Origin: Nematostella vectensis
Taxonomy: Eukaryota > Cnidaria > Anthozoa > Actiniaria > Edwardsiidae
Length of the DNA stretch: 64,000 nucleotides
Direction: 5' to 3'
NCBI RefSeq assembly: GCF_932526225.1
Contig: NC_064038.1
Span: 5,130,741 to 5,194,740, forward strand
In this document: in pieces, positions 20,909 to 31,393 of the stretch
Position numbering within the stretch: position 1 is the first letter of the stretch
Layout of the letters: the number at the start of each line of letters is the position of its first letter
Translations under genes and position numbers: made by a program
Notes under the pieces: generated by a model
Told to the model about the DNA's origin: nothing
Seen by the model: the letters and a program-made list of their open reading frames with translations, nothing else
Databases searched by the model: none

Positions 20909-22025
20909 ATGCAGACTAACGAAACAATTGAACAGACTTGCTGGTTCATCGTACTGGATCGCGCGTCCGTAGAACTAGCCTACACCAGCTATGTCGTCAA
21001 CATTGTCCTCAACTGCCTTTTCTCCCCTCCTACGATCCTCCTGAACATTATGGTCATTCTTGCAATATACCAGACGCCACCTCTTCACTCTGCATCAAAC
21101 ATTCTTATTTGCAGCCTGTCTTTCTCGGATCTCCTCATCGGTCTCGTGACGCAGCCTTTTTACGTGGCGTACAAATTCTCAGAAATCAGTGGCAAATTCG
21201 AGGAATTCTGCAACGCAGGGGTGCAAATTGTTGCGCTTGTCTCGAGCTACTTCCTGGCCGGCACATCGTTCTATAGTCTTACAGTTATGAGTCTTGACCG
21301 ATGCCTTGCGTTACACTTAGGACTGCGTTACCGTTTGATTGTCACGCAATGCCGCGTTGTCAGACTGGTGGTGATCCTGTGGGTTTTCGCTGTGTTACCT
21401 GGGTTCCTACAGCTGTGGGTAGAAGCAAAGCTGTTTTTCGTGGTGATTACTGCGCTTATGTTGATGTGCCTTGCGACTTTGATCTTAGCTTATTCCAAGG
21501 CTTACATTGCACTGAGGACGCACTATCGAAAAATGACTACCCGACAAAAAGCTTGGAACTTACATGAAAATGTGAGCAACGTCTATACTAGTGGGATGTC
21601 TTTCGTTGATGTCTCGAATAATGCACTGCCTAGAGAAGACCAGGGAGGAAACAACAAAAGGATGACCAGGCGAGATTTCAAGCGAGAAAAAATATAGTCA
21701 GGGAAATCCGCAACAGGTAAAAGAATGTAATTATTTAAATGCGTTTCAACTGAGAAGTTTAAAGAACTCAGCAGAGACACGTGGAAAAGCACAAGAGTAA
21801 CCAGACCGTAATTTACGTAGCAGTGGAAATGCGCGGGCTGATCAGATACGCATTCTTAAGTATCGCAAGTCTCTCAAAGCCCTTAAATACCTTATGACCA
21901 TTATACTGCTATGTTACGTCCCTCACACGTGCGTCTACGTCGTCATTGTTATCAAAGGTCTCAACGTGGAAACAAGGGCTGCAAAAAACATAGTTAACCC
22001 AATATTTGTGGGTTTATGTTTTTGT
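20909..22025 (+). pseudogene. Rhodopsin-family GPCR, frameshifted and truncated in TM7
   Basis: The open frame 20909-21697 gives an extracellular N-terminus with a glycosylation site (NETI), TM1, TM2 with the SFSDLLIGLV motif, a TM3 end reading MSLDRCLAL (DRC in place of DRY), TM4 and TM5. The frame then stops in the third cytoplasmic loop. TM6-like and TM7-like sequence appears in another frame at about 21840-22020 (KYLMTIILLCYVPHTCVYVV), so an indel broke the gene. The remainder ends abruptly near 22022, where the duplicated locus segment begins. A chromosomal breakpoint has therefore removed the rest of TM7 and the tail. It resembles the amine/peptide-like class A receptors that are numerous in cnidarians. 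The ligand is unknown. Confidence 0.75.
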
Positions 22026-22181
22026 TATTTATGTCGAACAAACTTTAAGTTTTGTTCGTGATAGACTTCTTATATTGATCTTAAGGATTTCGTGAATAAT
22101 TAATTCTTCGGTACTTTTCTGAATGATTCACTGTGTCATTAGAAACAATTCGCTGTCAAATGTTTTCTGATCTCTCATGGT
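22022..22181. repeat. Left half of a duplicated locus segment split by element B
   Basis: It matches 8405-8566 and the region from 55690 to the AACATC site at 55939. The match resumes at 34703 on the other side of element B. This establishes the host sequence before insertion. Confidence 0.85.
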
Positions 22182-22187
22182 AACATG
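22182..22187. repeat. Target-site duplication AACATG, left copy (element B)
   Basis: AACATG precedes the terminal G-run, and an identical copy follows the terminal C-run at 34703-34708. Two unoccupied paralogous sites (8567-8572 and 55939-55944) carry one copy of AACATC. Confidence 0.9.
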
Positions 22188-22815
22188 GGGGGGGGGACTG
22201 GGTGGTTTGAGTGAAACTCCCCTGGGGGCATCGGCGGGCCCCTCCGCCCCCCCCCCCCCCCCCCACCCAACCCCATCTTAGGCTTGGGAGGCGCGGCGCG
22301 CCCCTCCGAGCCCCCAAGCCCCGTATCATGCGGATGCTACCCCCCCTTCCACATATATCAAGCATATAATGTTTCACGTACATAAATAGTTAGGGCAATT
22401 ATTCATGTAGGCCGGGCGCGCTTCGCGTACACGACTCTTTGGGGCAATTGCCCATGTAGGCCGGGCGCGGTTCGCGTACACGACTCTTAGGGGCAATTGC
22501 CCATGTAGGCCGGGCGCGGTTTCTTGTACACTACTTTTTGGGGCAATTGCTGTTGTAGGCCGGGCGCGGTTCGCGTACACAACTCTTTGTTCCAAAAAGC
22601 GCGCAGGCGCGACCTGGGCGATTGTGTATGTAGTAGGCCGAGCCCGTTCCGCGTACACAAACCCAGCCAGCGGCCCCCAGCCCCGTCTCATGCGGATGAG
22701 GCCCCGCGTAGATTGCTAATTATCCATCTACGCAAGACCTACGGAGCGCGGAATAACTGTTTTTCGGCCGTAAATTCAAAGCCGCTGGCGTGGCGTTTAA
22801 ACCTGAGTTTTACTC
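22188..22815. repeat. Left terminal inverted repeat of element B, with internal ~49-bp tandem units
   Basis: The outer ~40 bases (GGGGGGGGGACTGGGTGG...) are the reverse complement of 34663-34702 with few differences. Inside are four tandem units of 49-50 bases (22391-22590) built on GGGGCAATTGCCC and GGCCGGGCGCGG, matched by about three inverted units at 34400-34560. The innermost homology (22740-22815) ends opposite 34240-34330, at the stop of the last gene. The middle parts differ by indels, so the two ends have drifted. Confidence 0.85.
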
Positions 22816-23217
22816 ACGTGGTGCTTGAATTGCCCCCAATCCCCAGTTTGGTCGTGCTTGTGTTCATGACTTCGAACTTTTCTCGGGATTTCTCTACTAA
22901 AGCAGCGATAATAGGGCGATGAATACCGCCGTGTGTTCTTTTTATCGAACGCTCGATCGCCGGCCAGAGGTCTACGATTTTATGGCAATCTTTGTTTGCC
23001 ACAGAAGCCTCCTGTTTCCGAAATACGGTTTCATAGAGGCGGCCGAACTCTTTAAAACTCCATCTACAAAGGCGTCCTCTTCTTTCCCCTCGGTTGTTAC
23101 TGAAAGTTTCCAGCCAAGCACTTTAGGTCTAATTTCGTGTTTGAGTGGAGCCGCCATCTTGGATAATTGAGCTTGATACTTCATGACATACGTTTTTAAG
23201 GACTTTGTGACTCGCAC
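22815..23217 (-). other. Possible captured cellular sequence between the left repeat and the first viral gene
   Basis: The corresponding interval is absent from element C, where the repeat is followed almost at once by the Cys-rich gene. The minus strand has an ATG in a typical animal start context (CCAAGATGGCGG, near 23152-23163) and an open frame of about 60 codons containing KVLGWKLSVTTEGKEEDAF. A second frame (to 22814) takes over downstream with SREKFEVMNTSTTKLGIGG. It could be a host exon or retrocopy broken by an indel. I do not recognise the protein. Confidence 0.4.
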
Positions 23218-23337
23218 CCTAATAAATGAAGTTGTTATGAAGTATCATGGCTATATTTTTCCAATGATGCAGTTCGAACCCCCAAGGACTTGCAATTAGA
23301 CATCCGTCTGTCCTGTGGTATACCGAGCGTTCGAAGG

Positions 23338-23580
23338 ATGAGGTGCGGAAAGGATTATTGCGGGTGGCTAAAGGTCGGCCACGCAAACACGTGCGGCCGG
23401 AGATGCATGGACACCTATTGCAAGGTGCACCTCCAAAGGCTCCGTAAGGGCACCCCCCTCCCCGTGCCGTGCAGGATCTGCGGCATAGGGACTCGGTCGG
23501 AGACGCGGTTGTGCCGCCCCTGCGGAGCGAATCGTGAAGGGCAGAGGATGCGTGGCGTCGAGAGGCGCGATCGGAAATAA
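23338..23580 (+). CDS. Small Cys-rich zinc-binding protein (element B)
   Basis: It has about 80 residues from the ATG at 23338, chosen because the homologue in element C begins at the same place. Cysteines occur as CGKDYC, CGRRCMDTYC, CRICG and CRPCG, giving two or more likely zinc sites, with His residues in between. The C-terminus is short and basic. Such proteins often bind nucleic acid or act as adaptors. Its place just before the direct repeats and the replicase suggests an early or regulatory role, which is inference. It is the most intact gene shared by B and C. Confidence 0.6.
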   Translation: MRCGKDYCGWLKVGHANTCGRRCMDTYCKVHLQRLRKGTPLPVPCRICGIGTRSETRLCRPCGANREGQRMRGVERRDRK

Positions 23581-23599
23581 TTCGCACCCTTCCTGTCTG

Positions 23600-23718
23600 A
23601 CATCGCAGCCCGCGGTACGGGCAATTGATACTGGGTGGCACAAGTCATACCCGAACACTCGTCCCGCCGGTTGTGATACGGGCAGTCGGAGACTGGGTGG
23701 CACAGGGTATACCCAAAC
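23600..23718 (+). promoter_or_regulatory. Direct repeats just upstream of the replicase start (element B)
   Basis: Two diverged ~61-bp units share TACGGGCA, GACTGGGTGGCACA and ATACCC. The second unit runs into the replicase ATG at 23719. Element C has three almost identical 73-bp units at the matching place. The spacing and position fit iterons of a replication origin or a tandem promoter. ACTGGGTGG also forms the outer end of the terminal repeat of B. Confidence 0.5.
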
Positions 23719-26700
23719 ATGGACGCTTATATAGAGGAGATTCTCGATAGCATGCCTGACAAAGAGGCGCCCGCCGTACTGGCAGGGCTGGTCCAGAACA
23801 TCCTGGACGAGGACATCCCCGACGATGTCAAACACAAGCTGCTTAAGCCGCTCGTACCGGCGAAAGTGTGGACAGAAGAAGTCGACCCTTTGCTGCCGGG
23901 ACGGCGGCAAGAGGTCCCAGAGAGCTTAGACCCCGAGGAGTACTATTCTCTCTTCGTCGGCGGCGCCCATCTTCGGTTTCCAAGCGTGGATGCCACTCTT
24001 CGGGGCCAAGACATAAGCGCCGGTGTTTACCAGGAGATACGAGATCTTGGTGGAGCAGGAGTCATTGCTCTAAAGCCGGTTATGCGGGGGCCTGATATTA
24101 ATGACGACGGCTCGGTGTGGTGGGTCTCGCGCGAGCGAGAGTCTCTGAGGGCAAACGCAGTGCTGCCGCTGGTGCTCGAGATGGTAGACCCCGACTGGCG
24201 TTACGGACTCTTCACGGTCGTTGGTAAGGCCCCCGCAGAGCCATTGGCGCCAATCACGGAGGAGGAAAAGCGCTCGGAGCACACGATTGGTGGGTCGTTA
24301 GTCAAAAGAGGGGACCAAATCGCAGTCGGCGCCCTGGAAGGCATCGATGCGGGTATTTGGGAGAAAGGACGAGAGTACCTCGTCTATGTGAGATACGAGC
24401 TTCGCCCTTTACCTAAGCAAAATGGGGAGCCTGGGCCAATGTTTGAGCAAGAGGGGAGTGACGCCTTCGCTAACTGTGTTGTGAGCTATGTTGCCGACTT
24501 CTTGAGGAACCGCGGCACCTCGCGCTCCCTTGGTCTGACCAAGACACGAGGCAAGATCCTCGAGCGATTTGACAAGAAGCTGGCCACTACAGGATGCACC
24601 AAAAAAGACCTCTTTGAGATGGAAAAGAAGCTCGAGATAATGCTGGTAGCCGTGGACGCCCTGGGCAACGTTATGTGGGACTCGGGGAAGTACGAGAGGG
24701 GGTACACACAAATCCGCATCCCTTGCCACAATAGCCACGCCTAGGCGGAGCTTCCGACTGAACCACCTGTGATCGCGAGCGTCCACGGCCTAGACTTCGA
24801 GACTGAGGGGGAGCTTCGTTCGTTATGTCAGGAGAAGGCAGCGCCTCGCGCTACCAGTGCCGCCACAAAGACGCGCGAGGCAAAAGTGCGAGAGGTGCTC
24901 ATTCGCTTTATAAACAGGGCGATCCCCAGAAGCACGAGGATCTGGCTGTGTGGGCGTGTTATAGTCACGCACGAAGGCAAACTGTACCGATCGGGACAAG
25001 ACGGATGGGCTATCGACAGGGCGTTTACAGACGAGACTGGATATGATCCTCAATGGCTCCCTGATGACCACCCAGCCTACCAAGAGTACACCGAAGCTAC
25101 GCACTCGATGGGCGGTGCAATAGGGTATCCCTTCAAGAAGTGGATCCAAAGAGAGAACATCAGGCCAACGCCTCTTAAATACAGGGACGTCTGGCGAGCG
25201 GCGCAGGTTGAGTCCTAAGTGTGGAATAGCAAGGAAAACTTAGGGGCGCAGCCTCATGCGCACATCGACATGCGTGCGGCGTACCTAGGATGCGAGGACA
25301 GCGTCTTCGGCGGCGCCTCGGACGCCATTGATTTGGTACGGAAATACGGCTTCCCTACGAACGTGTATCGTATCGCGGATGTTGTGGGACGGCCATTGAG
25401 CGAGGTTCTTCAACTGACCGGGGCCATTCAGCTGACCGAGTGGGGGTTCTCTGAGGCCTGCCACCCCTACACTTCCGGGAGGGTAGGGCAGCACTTGGAT
25501 CAAAACGAGGGCTGGATCACCACGCCAGAGCTCAAGGACCTGTTAGACTCGGGTGACCTCGTCATGGCCGAGGCGAGGGAGGTGTTGTATAGCGTCGGAA
25601 AAAAGGATCCCATCAAGTTCCCCCACTCCATCGCGTGCCGCCCCGGCGGCGAAGACTCGCAGTACCCTGAGGGTCGAGATCTCGCTGTCCGTTTCGTAGG
25701 CAAGTGCGCTCGCCATGGCGACGAGTCCTCGATCGTAGTCTGCGACCGTGAAGAAGCCGCGTATCTGACAAACCTCCTTGCGGGCACCGACCACTTACTT
25801 AACTTCGAGCATGCCGACGGGGCTCATCTGATACAATACAAAGACGGTGTCCGGCGCTCACAATGGTACCATATCAGGGCCTTCGTCTTGGAGTACACAA
25901 ACATAGCGTTGCGACGCATGTTAAGGCGGATCCCTCGCGAAGACGTCCTCCGAGTGTGCACAGATGCCATATACGCAAAGGCGGTGCCCAGTGGTGTGAA
26001 GCTCGTGGAGCGAAATCCGAGGTATGGAGAGTGGCGCCACAAGAAGCCTGGGTACGAGTGGCGACCCGAAGCGGCTTGGGGTCCGAAGAGGTCGGGGTGC
26101 TTGGCTATGGAGCCAAGCACTGCGCCGAGTCTGCCGTGCGATCTAGTGGCCGCAACCTCTGCAAGGATGTATCTAGCCGGCCAGGGAGGATCGGGGAAGA
26201 CCGAGTGGGCGGTGAGCATGTTCCGCAACGGAAAGTTGTGGTGCTCACCCCCGAGAACGACCTCGCCCACGACCATCGCAACAACCCGCGCCTCGCGGTA
26301 AAGGCTCAAACCTACCACCACTACCTCTGCATACCAGCGGAGAAGCCGATAGAGGAGTGGAGACCTTCCGAACTGGGGCACAAACTCGACCGTCTCGCAG
26401 AAGTGATTATCATCGACGAGTTTTGTAAGGTACAGACTAAGGTGCTACGCGCCATCCTAGGGTATCTCGCCACGCGGCCGTGTCAGGTAGTGTGTTGTGG
26501 CGACTATGGGCAGGTCCCGCCCTGGTTAGATAAAGAGGGGCCTCACGATATGCTCAAGGAGTGGGCACAAGGGAACATCCGCTGGTTCGAGTCCGACTAC
26601 CGCTGCCTGTGTGAAGACTGCAGAAAGCCGTACAGTACATTCGACTGCGGCTCTGCCGCGCCCTCCTCCAGGCTCCACGACATAAAGGGCCGGATTTGGT

Positions 26701-27553
26701 GTCAGCCAGACTCCCAACAGCTTGAGATGTTTCGAGAGGAGTGGGATGGGGTGGCGTTCGACGCGGCGATCGAGCAGGCCCACCCAAGCGTTATGTGGGT
26801 GTGCTCGACCAACAAGATGGGGGCCCTTGTTCAGCAGCGATTGGTAGAGCACCACAGGAAAAACAACCCCCGATTGCCAGCAACCATCCGCTTTGACCCC
26901 GATCCTAGCGTCGCGCATCGTTATCGCAAGCAAGGGCGGCCGGTGCCCGTGCCAGGCAAAAGGGGCGAGAAGGTCGACGCGTACAAAGGCACGGTAGTCG
27001 AGGTTCCTCTCGACGCGGTCCTTAACGGGCTTCCCCTCGAGTGGAAATACGCGGGCTGTGGGACAGTCCACCGGGTGCAGGGCAAGACTATCCAGACTCC
27101 AAGACGTTTGTTTATCATAGATCACAGCTTAGAGGGCTGGATCACGAATGCTGTATACACCGGCATCTCACGCGTGCGGCTCGCCGACCAGATAGTTCGC
27201 ATGATCCCCCCCAATAACACCCCCGGTGCCTTGGTTCCCACAGGAATGCAGGCTACGCCCAGTGAAGAGTGAAGATTATAGCGCGAATCAAGCGATACGC
27301 TATAGACGAAAGGCAAAAGGGTCGCACAAAGTACACGGGACCGCACCACGTTCTGACGGTAGATTACGTACTCGGCATGATTGCTGACGCGGAAAAGAAG
27401 TGCACGGTCTGTGACACTCAGCTTCTGCTTCAGGGGTACACCAAGAGTCATCCCCAATGCTTCAGTATCGACCGGCTGGACGACAGTCAGGGTCACTACA
27501 AGTGGAATGTCAGACTCACGTGCCTTAGCTGCAATAGAAGGCACAAGCGCTGA
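23719..27553 (+). pseudogene. Large replicase: B-family polymerase region, SF1 helicase and HNH nuclease (element B), broken
   Basis: Three same-frame pieces (23719-24744, 24769-25218 and 25219-26301) are separated by in-frame stops at 24742 and 25216. The frame then shifts near 26230 and again at 27270. The polymerase region shows a motif A-like HIDMRAAYL near 25260, a conserved ITTPELKDLLDSGDLV block, and a motif C-like EDVLRVCTDAIYA near 25940. The usual Lys/Asn motif B is not obvious. The helicase has Walker A GQGGSGKTE, Walker B VIIIDEF, GDYGQVPP, HRVQGKT and YTGISR. The HNH region has CTVCDTQL, SIDRLDD and LSCNRRHK. In element C the helicase and HNH parts are joined in frame across the 27270 position, which supports one fused protein of about 1270 residues. 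The first ~340 residues have no domain I can name. Confidence 0.7.
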
Positions 27554-27591
27554 TCACGCTAGGGTGGCGCTAGCGCGATCAGCAGATTTTT

Positions 27592-28566
27592 TTATCTGTT
27601 TTGCCACGCTAGCGTCACGCTACGCAACTGCGAACGCGTGAAGCCTTGCTTAGAGTACGCCGTGTAATACAACACTGGCTGTCCGGGCTCCATGACCCTC
27701 TTTAGTATTGGGTATGCCCTGCTTGTCCACCACGGGTCCGTCGCTCGCCGTCGGCCCTTGTCCTGAAGGTCTTCCTCGTTTACGGCGATGTACACCTCTG
27801 TTCCTACCCCTAAGGGGACCTCTAATGGGGGCTTTTCGGCTTTGAGAGGCACGCACCTCAGCTTTATGGCGTCTTTAGGCGCAAAGCCAGTCATGCGAGT
27901 CTTCGTTGCGTTCATGTCCGAGATGACAATTGGCAAAGCAGTAACCCACTCGCGGTTTGTCTAGCCGGATGCAAGCTCCTTCGAGTACTGCGCACGAAAT
28001 AGGCGCTGTGCCTGCCAGCGATGGAAAGACTCGGCGAAAGCTTGGCTCCTGTGGTGCCCTGGCTCAGCCCTTCGGACCTCCACCCCGTGGTCTGTCAGGA
28101 GCTTTGTGGTAGCGCCCTTGAACTCCGTGCCGTCATCAACCATGAGGACTTTAGGCCATGCGAGAGGTCCCTCTGCATAGATGCCAGCGAGTTCGCGGGA
28201 GACGACGGCCGCGCTCTTAGTCCTCAGTGGGCAGGCGGCTTTATATCGTGAAGCAACGTCAACGACAGTCAGGGCATACTTGTACCCGCGGTCGGTTGGC
28301 AAGAATAGCAGGTCCGACTGGTGGATACAGTTTGGTATCTGCTCCGAGAAGTGGCCGTAGGTAGTAGTAGGAGGGGGTGTCTGTGTGTAGCCCCCGACTG
28401 GCTGCGAGCTTACCCACTTGCGCACTCGATCTATGGAGGCTGATCCCTTGGGAAGTTTGGCATGCAGAGCGGTCACTCCTTGGAAGCCACCTCTGGCGTA
28501 GTATATAGGACGAAGGAACGCATCGAGTTCTTCGTCGGACATGCGCTTGCCGTTCCGGCGGGCCAT
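27592..28566 (-). pseudogene. Retroviral-type (rve) integrase (element B), interrupted by one stop
   Basis: The start is taken as ATG 28566, giving MARRNGKRMSDEELDAF. The catalytic core contains the first Asp in HQSDLLFLP, the second in MVDDGTEFKG, and the Glu in FAESFHRW after a 35-residue-type spacing, so the D,D-35-E triad is present. A C-terminal domain with PPLEVPLGVGTEVYIAV follows and resembles an SH3-like or chromo-type DNA-binding fold. An in-frame TAG at 27961-27963 (where C reads GAA) separates core and tail. The enzyme would join element ends to host DNA and explains the 6-base duplications. Tail-to-tail with the replicase, with about 40 bases between them. Confidence 0.8.
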
Positions 28567-28683
28567 TACGTGTGTATCGCAATGCATTGCAATGCGTTGC
28601 AACGCATGTATCAGTCTCCAACAGGCGTTTGCCGTCTGCTTGGTGTGCATACGCACTGCTGCGCGTACTCGGTCTGCAATCAT
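28567..28683 (-). pseudogene. Remnant of a small helical protein gene (element B)
   Basis: The ends match the 85-residue protein of element C at 63465-63722 (ACWRLIH is shared), but the middle is deleted and the stop is lost, so the frame runs into the integrase. The same rearranged neighbourhood has also lost the small membrane-protein gene present in C at 63770-63901. Confidence 0.55.
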
Positions 28684-28684
28684 C

Positions 28685-29041
28685 TTATACGTATACGCAT
28701 GCGTATACCCGCAGCATGGAAAAAGGCCGCCTCGGTTCCACTTCTTTCGAGGCCGCACAGTCGTCGAGTATGATTAGCGTATTAGTGCCTTCGAAGAGAG
28801 CGGAGACAAACCTCAGCAGTATGTCGATCTGACCCGCCTCAGGTGCGATGACAAACAGACGATCGTCGCCCTCGCCGATGCCGTCGTATGTTTTGTTGTA
28901 GACAAAGGTAGGGCACATGAGTACGATGTAGTCAAACCTGCTCCGGAAAGGGCCGCGCAGCAGGTCCACTATGAATCGGGTCTTCCCGCATGACGTCGGG
29001 CCCACGATGAGAGCGTTAAATGGGATGTTTTTCGGGTCCAT
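28685..29041 (-). pseudogene. A32/FtsK-HerA-type packaging ATPase (element B), C-terminal half deleted
   Basis: ATG at 29041 begins MDPKNIPFNALIVGPTSCGK, which contains a Walker A motif at about residues 12-20. A Walker B motif (LIILDDC) follows near residue 93. This spacing fits the genome-packaging ATPases of Polintons, adenovirus-like and large DNA viruses, which are usually 200-270 residues. Here the frame leaves the family after EPRRPF and runs into unrelated sequence. Comparison with C shows that a deletion joined the ATPase interior to the region beyond the small membrane gene. The sensor and arginine-finger parts are lost, so it cannot have worked in this copy. Confidence 0.75.
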
Positions 29042-29063
29042 ACCGCGCAGAAACTGTCTGTGC

Positions 29064-30321
29064 TCAGTATTGTATGGACTCTAGCTGTCCGTTCATAAGG
29101 TTCATTTGGACGTCGGCCACCACAAACACGTGACAGTTTACGGTACCCGTGCCGCTTGCCGTGCGTTTTATTTCGAGGTGCACACCGTCGCGCGTATTGA
29201 CCAATCGGAGACCACCCCCATGGATAGCACTGTCGTCCGTCGTCCGAAGGTCGATCCACAGAGCAAACTTGTCATCGCCATATAACGACTCGGGGCTGAC
29301 ACTAGGCGCTCCGCTGTGCCCCCCCCCGGGGAGGGGCGGACGAACCGCCTTTTCGCCTCCCTCCAGAAATCCGTGGGGAGCAGCCCCTGGCTGAAGACCC
29401 TGTTTGGCACGCCGTCGATTGTAACGCGAACGCTCTTGATGTCGGGGTACACGAACTTCTCAGAGTCGCGAGCCTTGCCGTGTATGGCTCCACAAAGAGG
29501 AGCAACAGACCACTCATAGACCTTCGCGGCAGGTTGACACTCTCGTTGATTATTCTGTCCGTCCCTTTGCTAATCACGAAGGTCTTGTGAAGGTTCACTT
29601 GCTCGTAGAAGAACGTTGTGCCGTTTTGGTAGGCAGCGGCTGCAAACCGGGCGAGGTTGTCGTCCCTCAGGCTTTCGTATTCCAGCTCTAGATTTTTGAT
29701 GCCATAGGATAATTTGGTAGCATCGCTTCCTACTACTACCTGGTCAACCGTTGCGAACGTGATTTCGAAGAGCAGCACCTCGGAGAGCGCCCTTGGGTAC
29801 AGTACGCCGTGGTTTGTCAGCAGAGAATGTTCTAGCGGGATGGTGTACCTCGCCCCGTGGGCGGCGTTTAGAGCGTTCTCCTTGACGTTACTAGTTGCTT
29901 TATCGCCAGCCTTGGAGCGAAGCTTGCGCATGTTTTCTGACTGTATGCCCTGATCCAGGCGGTCCTCTCTCTCGACCTTGAGCAGGTAAAGCTCCTCATA
30001 CGTCTTGAAGACGTCGTAGCGGTTGGTGTCCTGGAGCGTTTCTCCTGCAAACGTGATTTTCAGGCGGCTCACGAGATTTCGGCCGACGTTGTTCACGACG
30101 GTATTATTCGCATGGCCTGAGACGGAGAGTTCGAGACCGACCCTCAAGGAGCCAGGCACGAGCGTGACGCCTTCCGATAGCTTTGGGACCGCCACATATA
30201 GCGTCTCGCCGAGGGAAGCCGTCGACGGGTTGAGAGTGACCTGGTGAACAGTTCTCTCGAGTTTCAACCCCAGAGGAGTTCTGGGTGTTCGTTGGAGGTC
30301 ACGTTTATCGCTGACTGACAT
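29064..30321 (-). pseudogene. Major capsid protein candidate (element B), two frameshifts
   Basis: ATG is at 30321 and the inferred stop is TGA at 29064-29066, giving about 417 residues. The frame is clean to about 29475, where B has one base fewer than A and shifts. It is disturbed again in the G/C homopolymer near 29320-29340. The N-terminal half contains NVGRNLVSRLKITFAG and a run of beta-type segments. The last segment contains DDKFALWIDLRTTDDS. The gene lies immediately upstream of the ATPase on the same strand (22 bases apart), the usual pairing in this virus group. It is a capsid candidate by context and resemblance, and the fold is not proven. Confidence 0.6.
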
Positions 30322-30428
30322 CGTATACGTATATATACTATATATACATAAAGTACGAAGCCGCGTGGCTATGGTGCGGACTGTTAGACATGTCTAATAT
30401 AGCATAGCACGAGTTATGTGCACGCATC
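30322..30428. promoter_or_regulatory. Divergent intergenic region with GTATACGTATA motif (element B)
   Basis: It separates the capsid candidate (-) from the coiled-coil membrane protein (+). It contains GTATACGTATATATAC (30331-30346). Similar TATACGTATA strings precede other minus-strand genes: 28685-28703 in B and 63726-63745 in C. It is a plausible shared viral promoter element, but no experimental signal can be inferred. Confidence 0.45.
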
Positions 30429-31382
30429 ATGGGTGATGTTGACGTTGACATTGACGATACCTTGCCGGGTGCGTCCGCCGATCGCGGAGCGGGGGACGAC
30501 GAGACGACGCCCCTTATCCCGTTTGACCCCGACGATGGGGAGTCGATCCCAATGACGAGCACGTCATCGCGTTTGCATGCTGCGCATAGCATGGCTACGC
30601 GAAGCGCAACGCAAACCGCCGGAACGGCACGCGCTGAAACCTCGTTCACCACAGAGGGTGCAGCGACAAGACACGGTCTCCAGTCCCTCAGGGAGAAATA
30701 CCCAGATCTTAACGAGAATCTGATACGGTTCCAGTCAGACCAGAGGGGGGAGACGCTAATACGGGTTCGTAACCTCGGCAAATGGGGTTGGACTGAACCA
30801 AGACGGCTGTTCAATGAGGACGGGGGCGTTCGACAGGACGTTGCAAAGCTGAAAGGCTTCAAGCTGGCGATGGGGTCCGTGGCAGAGGTAGACGCGGTCA
30901 TCCAGGAAAACACGGAACGAGTCCAAGAGCTGCAAGGGGTGGTAGCCGCAGACAGGGAGACCACCGACGACCCTAACACGTCAGAGAGTCGCCGCCAAGA
31001 GGCCCGTGAGCGCAGCGAGGAGAGGCTGTCCGAGATCGACGAACTAGAACGCGAAAGCCAAGAGCTCGAGAACCAAAAGCCGCTAAGAGAGCGCATCAAA
31101 GCCATCTTAAAAAAGTACGGCTTTACCGTCACCGCTATCGGGTTGGCCGTAGCGACGACGATCGCGGCCATTGTGACGTCGCTCGGCAAGTCGCTCTCCT
31201 CCGTGGCCAGAGGGGTCGGTAACGGGCTTGAGGCCATCGGGAAAAAGCTAGGCGAGCTTCTCCCTCGGCTAGTAGGCAGCATCGCGAACTTCGTGTTTAA
31301 GGCTGCAGGAGAAGCGGTAAAATTCCTTGGCGAAAATGCGTGGCTGCTCATTCTAGCCGTAGCCACGTTCTTGGTTCGTCGA
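30429..31382 (+). CDS. Coiled-coil protein with C-terminal membrane segments (element B)
   Basis: It is the better-preserved copy of the gene at 1327 in A. The protein has an acidic N-terminus with a Thr/Ser-rich segment, a Glu/Arg-rich coiled-coil region at about residues 150-225, a first hydrophobic segment (GFTVTAIGLAVATTIAAIV), an amphipathic stretch and a second hydrophobic segment (AWLLILAVATFLVRR). The inherited stop corresponds to 31380-31382, where A has TGA and B has CGA. In B the frame therefore reads through to 31652, adding about 90 unrelated residues that overlap the convergent gene. I give the inherited end. A virion-membrane or scaffolding role is inferred from context only. 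Confidence 0.6.
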
Positions 31383-31393
31383 ATGCAAAGCAG

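Noticed and set aside
24070-27544. Several minus-strand frames of 60-200 codons across the replicase
   Set aside because: They are antisense to the replicase, with no domain and no conservation in element C.
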